Shown one piece after another: positions 21,866-30,242 of a stretch of DNA of 64,000 bases. Each line of letters opens with the position of its first letter. Position 1 is the first letter of the stretch. Source of the DNA: Gemmatimonas sp. (GTDB lineage Bacteria > Gemmatimonadota > Gemmatimonadetes > Gemmatimonadales > Gemmatimonadaceae); the NCBI GenBank assembly GCA_013822425.1, contig PNKL01000004.1:1-64000 (forward strand), read 5' to 3'. The notes beneath the pieces were generated by a model, which searched no databases, was not told the DNA's origin, and saw only the letters and a list, made by a program, of their open reading frames with translations. Made by a program: the position numbers and the translations under genes.

Positions 21866-22621
21866 ATGTTCAGTCTCAAAGGCAAGCGCGCGCTCATTAC
21901 CGGCGGCTCCCGAGGCATCGGCGCCGCCATCGCCAAGGTCCTGGCCGAGGCCGGCGCCGACGTCTGCATCGGGTACCGCAAACGTACCAAGGACGCCAAG
22001 GCCGTGGCCGCCGCGTGCAAGGCGCTGGGTGTGAAGGGCGTAGCCTACGCCAGCGACATCGGCACCACAGTGGGCGCGGAGAAGCTCATCGTCCACGCGG
22101 TGAAGGAACTCGGCGGGCTCGACGTCTTCGTCGGCAACGCCGGCATCTGGGCGGTGGAGGAGGTCGCGGCAGCCGACATGGCTGACGACCGCTGGCGGCG
22201 CACGATGCGCGAGAACGTGGACTCGATGTTCTACACCTCGCGTGCCGCGCTCAAGGTGATGGAACCCGGAGGCCGGGTGGTGCTGATCGCGAGCACGGCG
22301 GGCCAGCGTGGCGAGGCGATGCACTCCGACTACGCCGCCTCCAAGGGGGCGATGATCGCCTTCGTGAAGAGCGTGGCCATCGAGGTGGCGCGCCAGGGGA
22401 TCACCGTCAACGCGGTGGCGCCCGGATGGGTGGACACGGAGATGTGCGAGGTGCCGTACGCCGATGGCGGCAGGGAAAAGATCTCGGCGGGCATTCCGGT
22501 GGGGCGCGTGGCGTCGCCGGAGGACATTGCGTACCCGACGGTCTTCCTCTGCACCGACGAGGCGCGGCATATCACCGGCGAGATTCTCAACGTGAACGGC
22601 GGCTCGGTGCTCTGCGGGTAG
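21866..22621 (+). CDS. Short-chain dehydrogenase/reductase (FabG-like SDR)
   Basis: A 251-residue classical SDR using NAD(P)H. The cofactor motif TGGSRGIGAA is near residue 12, the NAGIW motif near 92, the catalytic Ser in VLIASTAG near 142 and YAASKG near 156; the C-terminus ends with LNVNGGSVLCG as in FabG-type enzymes. Substrate is unknown. A purine-rich site (ggagcaagg) precedes the ATG. It is divergent from tetR and might be co-regulated. A structured repeat follows its stop. Confidence 0.85.
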   Translation: MFSLKGKRALITGGSRGIGAAIAKVLAEAGADVCIGYRKRTKDAKAVAAACKALGVKGVAYASDIGTTVGAEKLIVHAVKELGGLDVFVGNAGIWAVEEVAAADMADDRWRRTMRENVDSMFYTSRAALKVMEPGGRVVLIASTAGQRGEAMHSDYAASKGAMIAFVKSVAIEVARQGITVNAVAPGWVDTEMCEVPYADGGREKISAGIPVGRVASPEDIAYPTVFLCTDEARHITGEILNVNGGSVLCG

Positions 22622-22686
22622 CCGCCCGCACGTCCGGGGGCCCGCTCTGCGGGGGCGCTTCGCTCGTGGGCCCGCCCTGCGGGGGA

Positions 22687-22770
22687 GACCTCTCCCGGCG
22701 AATACTGGAGGGCTCAATACAGGCGCGCGAAGCGCGCCGTTCAGGCTCGAGAATTGAGCCGGGAGGGGTC
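22687..22770 (+). repeat. Structured 84-bp element, copy 1 (after SDR gene)
   Basis: Outer arms GACCTCTCCCGGC and GCCGGGAGGGGTC pair with one exception. Inside are gaatactggaggg, the stem GGCGCGC-gaa-GCGCGCC and the sequence TCAGGCTCGAGAATTGAGCC. The same arrangement occurs at 43749-43844 and in part at 8858-8895. It occupies most of the gap between the SDR gene and lhgO and could serve as a terminator. The 22640-22686 part holds simple gcgggggcgcttcgctcgtg repeats. Confidence 0.75.
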
Positions 22771-22802
22771 CCCCGCGCTGCGTCGCAGCGGTAGCGTATA
22801 GC

Positions 22803-23993
22803 ATGGGACGGATTCTCGTCATCGGCGGCGGCCTCGTCGGCCTCGCCACGGCAAGAGCGCTGCGCACGAAATACCCCCGCGCCGCCATCACGCTCGTTGA
22901 CAAGGAACCTCAGTTCGGCGCCCACCAGAGCACGCACAACTCCGGCGTCCTCCATAGCGGCCTTTACTACAAGCCTGGCTCGGCGCGTGCTCGCCTCGTG
23001 CGCCGCGGGCTCTCGCAAATGCACGACTACTGTCGCGCACGCGGTATCGTGCACGACGTCTGTGGCAAACTCGTCGTCGCCGCCACGCACGACGAGATTC
23101 CGCGCCTCAAGGCGCTGCTCGAGCGCGGAGAGCAGAACGGCCTGCAGGGTCTGCGCTGGCTCACCGCCGACGAAGCGCACGCAATCGAACCGCACGTGCG
23201 CGTCGTCGCCGCAGTACACGTCCCCGAAGAGGGCATCGTCGATTATCGCGGCGTGGTGGACGCGCTCGTCGAGGACCTGACGGCCGCCAACGTCGAGCTG
23301 CACGCGAGCGCCCCCGCCACGAGCATCGTGCGCGACGGGGCGGGGTGGCGCGTGCAGGCCGCCGCGCTCGATCTCCGCGCCGACTTCATCGTGACGTGCG
23401 GCGGCCTGCACAGCGACCGCCTCGCGCGGCTGGCGGGAGAGACTCCGACAACGCGCATCGTCGGTTTCCGCGGCGAGTACTTCGTCCTCAAGCCCGACCG
23501 CCAGCACCTGGTGAAGGGATTGATCTACCCCGTGCCCGACCCGGCGTTCCCCTTCCTCGGCGTGCACTTCACGCGCCTCGCGCGGGGCGGGGTGGAGTGC
23601 GGCCCCAACGCGGTGCTCGCGCTCGATCGCGAGGGATACAGGCGCTGGGCCTTCCGCGCGCAGGACGCCGCCTCGGCGCTCACGTTTCCCGGCCTCTGGC
23701 GCTTCGTGATGAAGTATGCAGGCACGACGCTCTACGAGCTGCGGCGGTCGTTGAGCAAGGATGTCTTTGTGCGCTCGCTGCAGCGGCTCGTCCCCGACGT
23801 CACCGGCGATGACCTGTTGCCAGGGCCGGTGGGCGTGCGAGCACAGGCGATGCGCCCCGACGGAACGCTGGTGGACGACTTCGATTTCATGGAGCGCCCC
23901 GGCGCATTGCATGTGCTCAACGCGCCCAGCCCTGCGGCGACGGCCTGCCTGGCGATCGGCGAGGAGATCGCGGCGAAGGTCGAGGTAGCCTAG
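22803..23993 (+). CDS. lhgO: L-2-hydroxyglutarate oxidase
   Basis: The 396-residue flavoprotein belongs to the DAO/L-2-hydroxyglutarate dehydrogenase family, which returns L-2-hydroxyglutarate to 2-oxoglutarate. The N-terminal FAD motif ILVIGGGLVGLATARAL is intact, and HQSTHNSGVLHSGLYYKPGS near residue 40, the QAMRPDGTLVDDFDF block near residue 345 and HVLNAPSPAATACLAIGEEI at the C-terminus match LhgO closely. The ATG follows 32 bp after the structured repeat. No obvious operon partner. Confidence 0.9.
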   Translation: MGRILVIGGGLVGLATARALRTKYPRAAITLVDKEPQFGAHQSTHNSGVLHSGLYYKPGSARARLVRRGLSQMHDYCRARGIVHDVCGKLVVAATHDEIPRLKALLERGEQNGLQGLRWLTADEAHAIEPHVRVVAAVHVPEEGIVDYRGVVDALVEDLTAANVELHASAPATSIVRDGAGWRVQAAALDLRADFIVTCGGLHSDRLARLAGETPTTRIVGFRGEYFVLKPDRQHLVKGLIYPVPDPAFPFLGVHFTRLARGGVECGPNAVLALDREGYRRWAFRAQDAASALTFPGLWRFVMKYAGTTLYELRRSLSKDVFVRSLQRLVPDVTGDDLLPGPVGVRAQAMRPDGTLVDDFDFMERPGALHVLNAPSPAATACLAIGEEIAAKVEVA

Positions 23994-24064
23994 AAGACCC
24001 TATCGCGCCCCAAATGCGGTACTTTCCACCGCACGGGGAATGGAGCGGGAGGACGCGCCTGGTT

Positions 24065-24116
24065 TCGTCCCCCTCCCGTTCCTCGTCCCTGCGCCTCTAC
24101 CCCCTCGCCGTTCCGC
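24065..24116. repeat. Spacer repeat upstream of cca, ggaacgaggagg family
   Basis: Complementary-strand words (cgtccccctcccgttcctcg and cctctaccccctcgccgttc) fill the last 60 bases before the CCA-adding enzyme start; a weaker forward word (cggggaatggagcgggagg) lies near 24033. Confidence 0.7.
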
Positions 24117-24122
24117 AAAGGA

Positions 24123-25517
24123 ATGTCCCGCCTCCAACCACCGCCCGAGGTTCTCGAAATCGCCGCCCGCCTAAGGCGCGCCGGCTTCGAGGCGTGGTGT
24201 GTCGGGGGAGCTGTGCGCGATGCATTGCTGGGCCACGCGCACCTCGACTGGGACCTCGCAACAAGCGCTACGCCCACGGAAGTCATGCGCACCTTCAGGC
24301 GCACGGTCCCCGTTGGCCTCGCGTTCGGCACCGTCGGCGTTCTCGACGCCAACGGGCGACTGCACGAGGTCACCACCTTCCGTCACGACGTGAAGACCGA
24401 CGGGCGCCACGCCGAGGTGCTGTTCGGCGCCTCGGTCGAGGAGGACCTCGCTCGGCGCGACTTCACCATCAACGCCATCGCCTACAACCCGCAGACTGGC
24501 GAGCTCCTCGACCCGTTCGGCGGGCGCAAGGACCTGCGCGCCGGGCTGGTGCGCTGCGTCGGCGACGCCGAACAGCGGATGAAGGAGGATCGCCTCCGCG
24601 CGCTCCGCGCCCTGCGCTTCGCCGCGCGCTTCGACTTCGCCATTGACCCGGCCACCTGGAAGGCCATCTGCAACTCGGCCCCCCACCTCACCCGCCTCAG
24701 CGCCGAGCGCGTGAAGCAGGAGATCGAGAAGACGATGGAGCAGGTGGCGCGTCCGAGTGCGGCCTTTGCCACCTGGCGTGCGGCCGGGGCGCTGCGCGTG
24801 CTCGTCGCGCCGCTGCACGACGCGCCCGCCGAACGCTTCGCGGCGCTCGACCATCTGTCGCTGCCACGCGGGAAGCGCGCCGCCGAGCGCAAGCTGCTGC
24901 GCCTCGCGATGCTTTTCTTTGGAACCGACAAACACGGTACGGAGAAGACGTGCAGGGGCCTGCGATTCTCCAACCACGACGTGGCCTGGGTGGCCCGGCT
25001 CGCCGAAGCGCGCGCTCGGCTGGGCGACGTAGTGGACGCCGCAATGCTGCGCGACGGCGGCCCGACCGACGCCGAGTTGCGCCGCTGGGCCGCCGAGGTG
25101 GGGCGCACCGCCGCGGCGAGCTGGTGGCGGTTGAACGCCGCGCTCTGGTGCGCGCGCCGGTCAGCGGTAGTCGCCAGCGCGAATGGTGCCGGCGCCGACG
25201 GTGAGCCCCCCCCGCCTGGGGGGGGCTCACGCAAGTCGGTGCCCGCGAACAAGAGGGTGGCAAGCGTCTACCGCCGACTGCTGCGAATTGCGTACCACGA
25301 CGCGATCGAAATCGGCGACCTGCAGGTGGACGGCGAGGATCTCGCCGCCTCCGGCGTCCCCAAGGGTCCGCAGCTTGGTACAATGCTCCGGCATCTGCTC
25401 GACGCGGTCATCGAGAATCCTGCACTCAACACGCGTGCCGAGTTGCTGCGGGTTGCGCGAGAGCGGAGCGCGCTCGGGGAAGATGGTGGTGAGCGGAAGG
25501 CGAGAAGCGGGCCGTGA
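24123..25517 (+). CDS. cca: tRNA nucleotidyltransferase (CCA-adding enzyme family)
   Basis: A 464-residue class II nucleotidyltransferase that builds or repairs the 3' CCA of tRNAs. VGGAVRD (residues 27-33) and the catalytic pair in LDWDL (D42, D44) are intact, followed by RRDFTINAIA near 122 and EDRLRALRALRFAARF near 157. The C-terminal tRNA-binding part is interrupted by two extra stretches: FFGTDKHGTEKTCRG (about 264-279) and EPPPPGGGSRK (about 359-369). The latter is encoded by a perfect hairpin. Poly(A) polymerase cannot be fully excluded, but the size and motifs favour CCA addition. The stop overlaps the next GTG. Confidence 0.9.
   Translation: MSRLQPPPEVLEIAARLRRAGFEAWCVGGAVRDALLGHAHLDWDLATSATPTEVMRTFRRTVPVGLAFGTVGVLDANGRLHEVTTFRHDVKTDGRHAEVLFGASVEEDLARRDFTINAIAYNPQTGELLDPFGGRKDLRAGLVRCVGDAEQRMKEDRLRALRALRFAARFDFAIDPATWKAICNSAPHLTRLSAERVKQEIEKTMEQVARPSAAFATWRAAGALRVLVAPLHDAPAERFAALDHLSLPRGKRAAERKLLRLAMLFFGTDKHGTEKTCRGLRFSNHDVAWVARLAEARARLGDVVDAAMLRDGGPTDAELRRWAAEVGRTAAASWWRLNAALWCARRSAVVASANGAGADGEPPPPGGGSRKSVPANKRVASVYRRLLRIAYHDAIEIGDLQVDGEDLAASGVPKGPQLGTMLRHLLDAVIENPALNTRAELLRVARERSALGEDGGERKARSGP
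25201..25230. repeat. Perfect hairpin inside the cca coding region
   Basis: GTGAGCCCCCCCC (25201-25213) and GGGGGGGGCTCAC (25218-25230) are exact complements around the loop gcct. The 30 bp keep the frame open and add about ten P/G-rich residues. In RNA this is a very stable stem that ribosomes must unwind. Confidence 0.85.
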
Positions 25518-26044
25518 GCCTCTTCCGCCACCATGCGCCCGCCACACGCGTCGGCGAACGCTTCCGCTCCGGTGAGGCGGTCTTCTCCATCGAGATGCGG
25601 GACGGCCTGTTCGCGATGCGGATCGGGGCGGGGATGGAGCGCAGCGTGGAGTTGCTGCACGCGCTCGCCGAGCACCTGCCGCCGGTGGTGGACTGCGCCA
25701 TCGACTGCCTTCGCAGCAAGCGGCGGTTCGTGGGCGAGGGGCTGAGCCTTCCCGAGGTGCGCGAGTCCATTGGTCGGCTGAAAGTGGCGCTGGTGCAGAG
25801 TGGCGGCGTGGAGGTGGCGGTGTACACGGCGGAGGAACAGCTGGTGCTGAGCCCGATGCTCGACCTGTGGATCTACAGTCGCACCGACCGGTGGGTCTAT
25901 TTGCTGGTCGGGGAGGGGCTGGAGGAGGTGGACGCGGTGCTGCGTCGCGGGTGGAACGTAGGGCGCGACGAGTGGATCGGGGCGCCCGAGGTGGTGGCGG
26001 CCGTGGAAAAGACGGCGGAGCGCTTGACGCTCAGGTTACTGTAA
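25514..26044 (+). CDS. Conserved-looking hypothetical protein coupled to cca
   Basis: A 176-residue soluble protein I do not recognise. It starts with GTG overlapping the cca stop by 4 bp, so translation is coupled. Sequence features include a helical SVELLHALAEHLPPVVDCAI segment, a KVALVQSGGVEVAVYTAEEQ beta-rich middle and a C-terminal helix. No signal peptide, membrane segment or metal motif is seen. The next gene (ZIP transporter) begins 3 bp after its stop, so all three probably form one transcript. Confidence 0.7.
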   Translation: MSLFRHHAPATRVGERFRSGEAVFSIEMRDGLFAMRIGAGMERSVELLHALAEHLPPVVDCAIDCLRSKRRFVGEGLSLPEVRESIGRLKVALVQSGGVEVAVYTAEEQLVLSPMLDLWIYSRTDRWVYLLVGEGLEEVDAVLRRGWNVGRDEWIGAPEVVAAVEKTAERLTLRLL

Positions 26045-26047
26045 GGC

Positions 26048-26761
26048 GTGTCCCTGCCCATCCTCCTGACGATCGTGGCGGCGCTCGCCAACGTGGCCGG
26101 TGCGGCGGCGGTGCTCAGTCGCCGCGGGTGGAGCGCACGGTCTCTCGAGTTCGTCCTCGCCTTCTCGGCGGGCTTCCTCGTGGCGGTGTCGCTCGGCGAC
26201 CTGGTCCCCGAGGCCATCACCACGGGCGGGACGAGCGCGAGCTGGATCATCCTGCTGGGCTTCGTGCTGGTGCACCTCACCCAGCATGTGTTCGTGCGCC
26301 ATTTCCATTTCGGCGCGGAGACGCACCAGGTGGAGCACTCGGTCGGAGTGTCGGCGCTCATCGGCCTCACGCTTCACACCTTCGTGGACGGTGTTGCCAT
26401 AGCGACGTCGTTCGCGGTGACGACCCATCTCGGACTGCTCGTCTTCGCTGCCATCGTGCTGCACAAGCTGCCCGAGGGATTCGCGATCTCGTCGCTCTTC
26501 CTCGCGGCTGGCGGAACGCGGCGCGCCGCGATGCTGGCCGCCGGTGCCCTCGGCGTGGCCACCGTGTTGGGTGGGCTTGCGCCTGGGCTCTCGGGAGCGC
26601 TTGCGACGCACGGGCTGGCGTTGTCCGCGGGTGTTACGCTGTATGTGGGCGCGTCGAACCTGATTCCGGAGTTTCAGGGGAAGCGGGGCTGGCATCACAA
26701 TGCGTTCTTCTTCGCTGGTTGCGGTGCTTACTCCCTGCTGACGCTGCTGCTGCCGCACTGA
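26048..26761 (+). CDS. ZIP-family metal transporter
   Basis: The 237-residue inner-membrane protein has the ZIP layout of about eight helices. The two metal-coordinating helices carry HTFVDGVAIATSF (TM4, near residue 113) and HKLPEGFAISSLF (TM5, near 139), the diagnostic signature for Zn/Fe/Mn uptake proteins; a histidine-rich loop (VRHFHFGAETHQVEHS) lies before TM4. Specificity for zinc is the likeliest but not proven by sequence. GTG start directly after the preceding gene. Confidence 0.9.
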   Translation: MSLPILLTIVAALANVAGAAAVLSRRGWSARSLEFVLAFSAGFLVAVSLGDLVPEAITTGGTSASWIILLGFVLVHLTQHVFVRHFHFGAETHQVEHSVGVSALIGLTLHTFVDGVAIATSFAVTTHLGLLVFAAIVLHKLPEGFAISSLFLAAGGTRRAAMLAAGALGVATVLGGLAPGLSGALATHGLALSAGVTLYVGASNLIPEFQGKRGWHHNAFFFAGCGAYSLLTLLLPH

Positions 26762-26869
26762 TTGCGGGCGCGCGCGCCTGGCGGCAGCGTCGGCATCCGT
26801 CCGCGCTCAACTCGCGGACACGGCGCGCGGTGCGCCCCCTGACTCGCGTGGCGCGCGCTAAATTGAAGC

Positions 26870-28273
26870 GTGACCTCAAAACGCGCCGCACCTTCTCAGC
26901 CATCGATGTTCGCCGCCGCCGCCGGACCCGCGCCGTTGGCGGCGCGCATGCGCCCGCGCACGCTGGACGAGATGGCTGGCCAGCAGCACCTGCTCGGCCC
27001 CGGCAAGCCCCTGCGGGTCGCCCTGGAAGGGGGCCAGACGGGCTCAATCCTGTTCTGGGGGCCTCCAGGCACCGGCAAGACCACGCTGGCCCGCCTTGCC
27101 GCCCAATACCTCCACGGCGAGTTCGTCCCGTTCAGCGCCGTCAGCGAGGGCGTGCCGCGCCTGCGCGAGATCGTCCTTGCCGCCGAGGGACTGCGAGCCG
27201 TCGGGCGGCGAACCATCCTGTTCGTGGACGAAATCCACCGCTTCAACAAGGGGCAGCAGGACTACCTCCTGCCGCACGCTGAGAGCGGCCTGCTCACGCT
27301 CATCGGTGCCACCACCGAGAACCCCTCGTTTGAACTGAACGGTGCTCTCCTCAGCCGCCTTCGCGTGTTTGTGCTCCAGCCGCTGAGTCCGGACGACATC
27401 AAGGGCCTGGTCACCCGCGCCCTCACCGACGCCGACCACGGACTCGGCGCGCTGCGCGTGGAGATTGACGACGACGCGCTGGAGATCCTGGCGAGGGAGT
27501 CGGATGGGGACGCGCGCCGGGCGCTGACCGTGCTCGAGGCGGCGGTGCACTTGCTGAGCGCAACGGGAGACGAGAGGCGGAAGACGGGAAAGGACGCGGT
27601 GGCCTTGGTGTCAGCGTCTCCCGTCTTCCGTCTCTCGTCTCCCGTCTTGAAGGAAGCACTCCAACGCCGCTTTGCCCAATACGACAAATCGGGCGAAGGA
27701 CATTTCAATACGATCAGCGCGTATCATAAAGCGCTCCGCGGCAGCGACCCGCAGGGCGCGCTGTACTGGCTGGCCCGCATGATCGAAGGCGGTGAGGATC
27801 CGATGTACATCGCGCGGCGCACGGTGCGCTTTGCCAGCGAGGACGTGGGACTCGCCGATCCGCGCGCGCTGCAGGTCGCGATCGCGGCCCGTGACGCGTA
27901 CCACTTCCTCGGCTCGCCGGAAGGAGAGCTCGCGCTCGCGGAGGCGGCCGTGTACCTGGCGACGGCGCCCAAAAGCAATCGCGTGTACGAGGCGTGGGGC
28001 GCGGCGCTGGCGTCGGCGCGCGAGACACCGGCGGCGCTGGTGCCGCTGCACATTCGCAACGCGCCGACCAGGCTGATGAAGGAACTCGGCTACGGGGCAG
28101 GGTACCAGTATGCGCACGCGGCGCCCGAGGGCTACACCGCGCAGGATTACCTCCCCGACGAGTTGGCCGAGCGTACGTTCTACGAACCGACATCGTTTGG
28201 CTTTGAGAAGGAAATCGGCAAGCGGCTCGAGTGGTGGGCATCGCTACGGGCGAAGAAAACCTCAGACACGTGA
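26870..28273 (+). CDS. rarA: Replication-associated recombination protein A (RarA/MgsA)
   Basis: A 467-residue AAA+ ATPase of the clamp-loader group that acts at stalled replication forks. Walker A GPPGTGKT is at residues 64-71, Walker [11 protein letters not shown] near 117, sensor 1 [12 protein letters not shown] near 144, and the family-specific [20 protein letters not shown] block near 297. Between LEAAVHLLS and LKEALQRR (about residues 230-260) there is an extra stretch encoded by a 25-bp inverted repeat of spacer type. The protein's N-terminus and the catalytic core are otherwise standard. GTG start chosen by family alignment. Confidence 0.93.
   Translation: MTSKRAAPSQPSMFAAAAGPAPLAARMRPRTLDEMAGQQHLLGPGKPLRVALEGGQTGSILFWGPPGTGKTTLARLAAQYLHGEFVPFSAVSEGVPRLREIVLAAEGLRAVGRRTILFVDEIHRFNKGQQDYLLPHAESGLLTLIGATTENPSFELNGALLSRLRVFVLQPLSPDDIKGLVTRALTDADHGLGALRVEIDDDALEILARESDGDARRALTVLEAAVHLLSATGDERRKTGKDAVALVSASPVFRLSSPVLKEALQRRFAQYDKSGEGHFNTISAYHKALRGSDPQGALYWLARMIEGGEDPMYIARRTVRFASEDVGLADPRALQVAIAARDAYHFLGSPEGELALAEAAVYLATAPKSNRVYEAWGAALASARETPAALVPLHIRNAPTRLMKELGYGAGYQYAHAAPEGYTAQDYLPDELAERTFYEPTSFGFEKEIGKRLEWWASLRAKKTSDT
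27565..27643. repeat. In-frame inverted repeat inside rarA
   Basis: The arm at 27565-27589 (gggagacgagaggcggaaga, then cggga) and the arm at 27619-27643 (tcccgtcttccgtctctcgt, then ctccc) are complementary over 25 bases with a single mismatch, around a 29-base loop. It adds about 26 residues to RarA without disturbing the frame. The same gacgggagacggaag wording occurs in the heptose kinase gene near 34860-34888. Confidence 0.85.
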
Positions 28274-28278
28274 CCAGA

Positions 28279-28761
28279 ATGAATTCGAGCGCTCGCATTC
28301 CGCGCATGACGATCGTGCTTGCCGCCCTTCTCCTGGTTGGCGCGGCCGGCTGCGCCCGCATGGCGCGGTCGTCCTTCCAGAACCCTGTCGTCGAACTCCA
28401 GGACGTCGTGGTGCGCGGCGTGGGCCTGCAGGGGGGCACGCTGGATGTCGTGCTCGAGGTCCAGAACCTCAACGACTATCGCATTGACGTGCGCAGGGTG
28501 ACGTACACCGTCTTTGCGGAATCGCTGAAGGTGGCCACGGGGGACGTAAGCCGGATGGTGACGCTGGACAACAAGAGCCGCACCATGGTGACGCTGCCGG
28601 TGAACTTCACGTTTCGCGAGGTGCAGCAGGCGGCGGTGATCCTGGTCCAGCGCGGGAGCGTGGAGTACACGGTGGAGGGGGACTTCACGCTCGCCACACC
28701 GTTCGGGTCGATCACGCGGCCATATCGGAGCAAGGGGCGGTACGACACGCTCGGTCGCTAG
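28279..28761 (+). CDS. LEA type 2 family lipoprotein
   Basis: The 160-residue product has a signal peptide with lipobox (LLVGAAGC, Cys near residue 25), followed by a domain with the LEA-14/water-stress pattern: VVVRGVGLQGGTLDVVLEVQ near residue 43, then NLNDYRIDVRRVTYTVF and a closing YTVEGDFTL strand. Such domains are immunoglobulin-like and occur in envelope proteins of unclear function. ATG 28279 was chosen; ATG 28306 also gives a plausible signal peptide. hflX starts 9 bp downstream. Confidence 0.75.
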   Translation: MNSSARIPRMTIVLAALLLVGAAGCARMARSSFQNPVVELQDVVVRGVGLQGGTLDVVLEVQNLNDYRIDVRRVTYTVFAESLKVATGDVSRMVTLDNKSRTMVTLPVNFTFREVQQAAVILVQRGSVEYTVEGDFTLATPFGSITRPYRSKGRYDTLGR

Positions 28762-28770
28762 ATTACAGGC

Positions 28771-30063
28771 GTGTCTCGCGAAATCATCGATCTCAGCCCG
28801 CCCCAGGAACGCGCCATCCTCGTTGGGGCTCCGCTCAAGCGCGGTACCGGCAAGCTGCTGGTGCAGGAACATCTCGAAGAACTCGGCCGGCTTGCCGACA
28901 CCGCCGGCGCCGAGGTGGTAGGCGAACTCACGCAGCAGCTCGACCGGCCTGACAGCGCGACGTACATCGGCAGCGGCAAGCTCGAAGAGTTGAAGATGCT
29001 GATCGCCGAGCAGGAAGCGACGGTCGTGATCTTCGACGACGAGCTGTCGCCGGCGCAGGGGAAGAACCTCGAACAGGCGCTCACGAAGCGCGTGATTGAC
29101 CGCGCCGAACTGATTCTGGACATCTTCGCCATCCGTGCGCGGAGCGCCGAGGCCAAGATGCAGGTGGAGTTGGCCCAGCTCGAGTATTCACTGCCGCGGT
29201 TGACGCGCTTGTGGACTCACCTCGAGAAGTTCCGCGGCGGCATAGGAGTGCGGGGTCCGGGGGAGACTCAGCTTGAAACGGACCGTCGGTTGGTGGGGCA
29301 CCGGATCCGCCTGCTGAAGGACCGGCTGGCCGAGGTGACGAAGAGCCGCGAGGTGCAGCGCAAGCAGCGGCGGTCGCAGTTTCGCGCGGCGCTGGTGGGC
29401 TACACGAATGCCGGGAAGAGCTCGATCCTGAAGGGGATGAGTTTGGCGAACGACATCTTCGTGGAAGACAGGCTCTTCGCTACGCTGGACCCGCTCACCC
29501 GCGAGGTAAACCTCGGGGGAGGGGGGCAGGGAACAGGGGTGCTATTGACGGACACTGTGGGGTTCATCCGCAAGCTGCCGCACGACCTGGTGGCGTCGTT
29601 CAGGGCGACGCTGGAGGAGACGCGCGAGGCCGACCTGCTGCTGCACGTGATAGACGCGAGCCACCCGACGTGGGAGGAGCAGCGGCTGGTGGTGGATGAC
29701 GTGCTGGCCGAGTTGGGGGTGCACGACACGCCGGTGCTGCACGTGTTCAACAAGATGGACCGGCTGACTCCGGGCGAAGCGCAGGCACTGCGTGAGCGGA
29801 TGGACAACTTGCTGCCGGGGAGCGCGTTCGTGAGCGCGGTGCGGTCCGGGGGGCTGGAGGCACTGCGGGCGGCGCTTCTCGAAGCCAGGCGAGCGTCACG
29901 GCCGGTAACGGAAGTGCGGTTGAGTCCAGGCGACGGGAAGCGGCTGGCGGAGCTGCATCGCGGAGCGGAGGTGCTCGGCCAGGCGATGGACGACGAGACC
30001 GGCGAGCTGGTGGTGCACGTGCGGGCGGCCGCAGCACTGCTCGCGCGACTGGAGTTGACGTAG
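28771..30063 (+). CDS. hflX: GTPase HflX
   Basis: A 430-residue ribosome-associated GTPase that splits stalled or heat-damaged ribosomes. It has the N-terminal HflX domain (YIGSGKLEELKMLI near residue 71), the glycine-rich linker GGIGVRGPGETQLETDRR near 156, the G1 motif GYTNAGKSS near 209, G3 DTVGFIRKLPHDLVASF near 260 and G4 FNKMDRL near 325. In the switch region the usual short strand is replaced by NLGGGGQGTG, encoded by a ggggggcagggaacagggg stretch. GTG start follows directly after the LEA-2 gene; a tRNA-Val gene lies just beyond on the other strand. Confidence 0.95.
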   Translation: MSREIIDLSPPQERAILVGAPLKRGTGKLLVQEHLEELGRLADTAGAEVVGELTQQLDRPDSATYIGSGKLEELKMLIAEQEATVVIFDDELSPAQGKNLEQALTKRVIDRAELILDIFAIRARSAEAKMQVELAQLEYSLPRLTRLWTHLEKFRGGIGVRGPGETQLETDRRLVGHRIRLLKDRLAEVTKSREVQRKQRRSQFRAALVGYTNAGKSSILKGMSLANDIFVEDRLFATLDPLTREVNLGGGGQGTGVLLTDTVGFIRKLPHDLVASFRATLEETREADLLLHVIDASHPTWEEQRLVVDDVLAELGVHDTPVLHVFNKMDRLTPGEAQALRERMDNLLPGSAFVSAVRSGGLEALRAALLEARRASRPVTEVRLSPGDGKRLAELHRGAEVLGQAMDDETGELVVHVRAAAALLARLELT

Positions 30064-30096
30064 CCTGCCGTCCTCACGTACCAGCCACGTTCGTCA

Positions 30097-30170
30097 TGGG
30101 CGCGCAGGGACTCGAACCCCGGACCTCTGCTGTGTGAAAGCAGCGCTCTAACCAGCTGAGCTACGCGCCC
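30097..30170 (-). tRNA. tRNA-Val (CAC)
   Basis: On the reverse strand the sequence folds into a full cloverleaf: acceptor GGGCGCG pairing with CGCGCCC, D-arm AGCTCAGCTGGTTAGAGC, anticodon stem CTGCT/AGCAG with loop TTCACAC (anticodon CAC), and T-arm GGGGTTCGAGTCCCT (one imperfect pair). CCA is not encoded. Confidence 0.93.
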
Positions 30171-30242
30171 GTACCAGAACAGGAAAAGTAGTCACGAAAC
30201 GCTCCAGTTCAATGCCCACCCCACCGGCCCCACCGCCACCGG

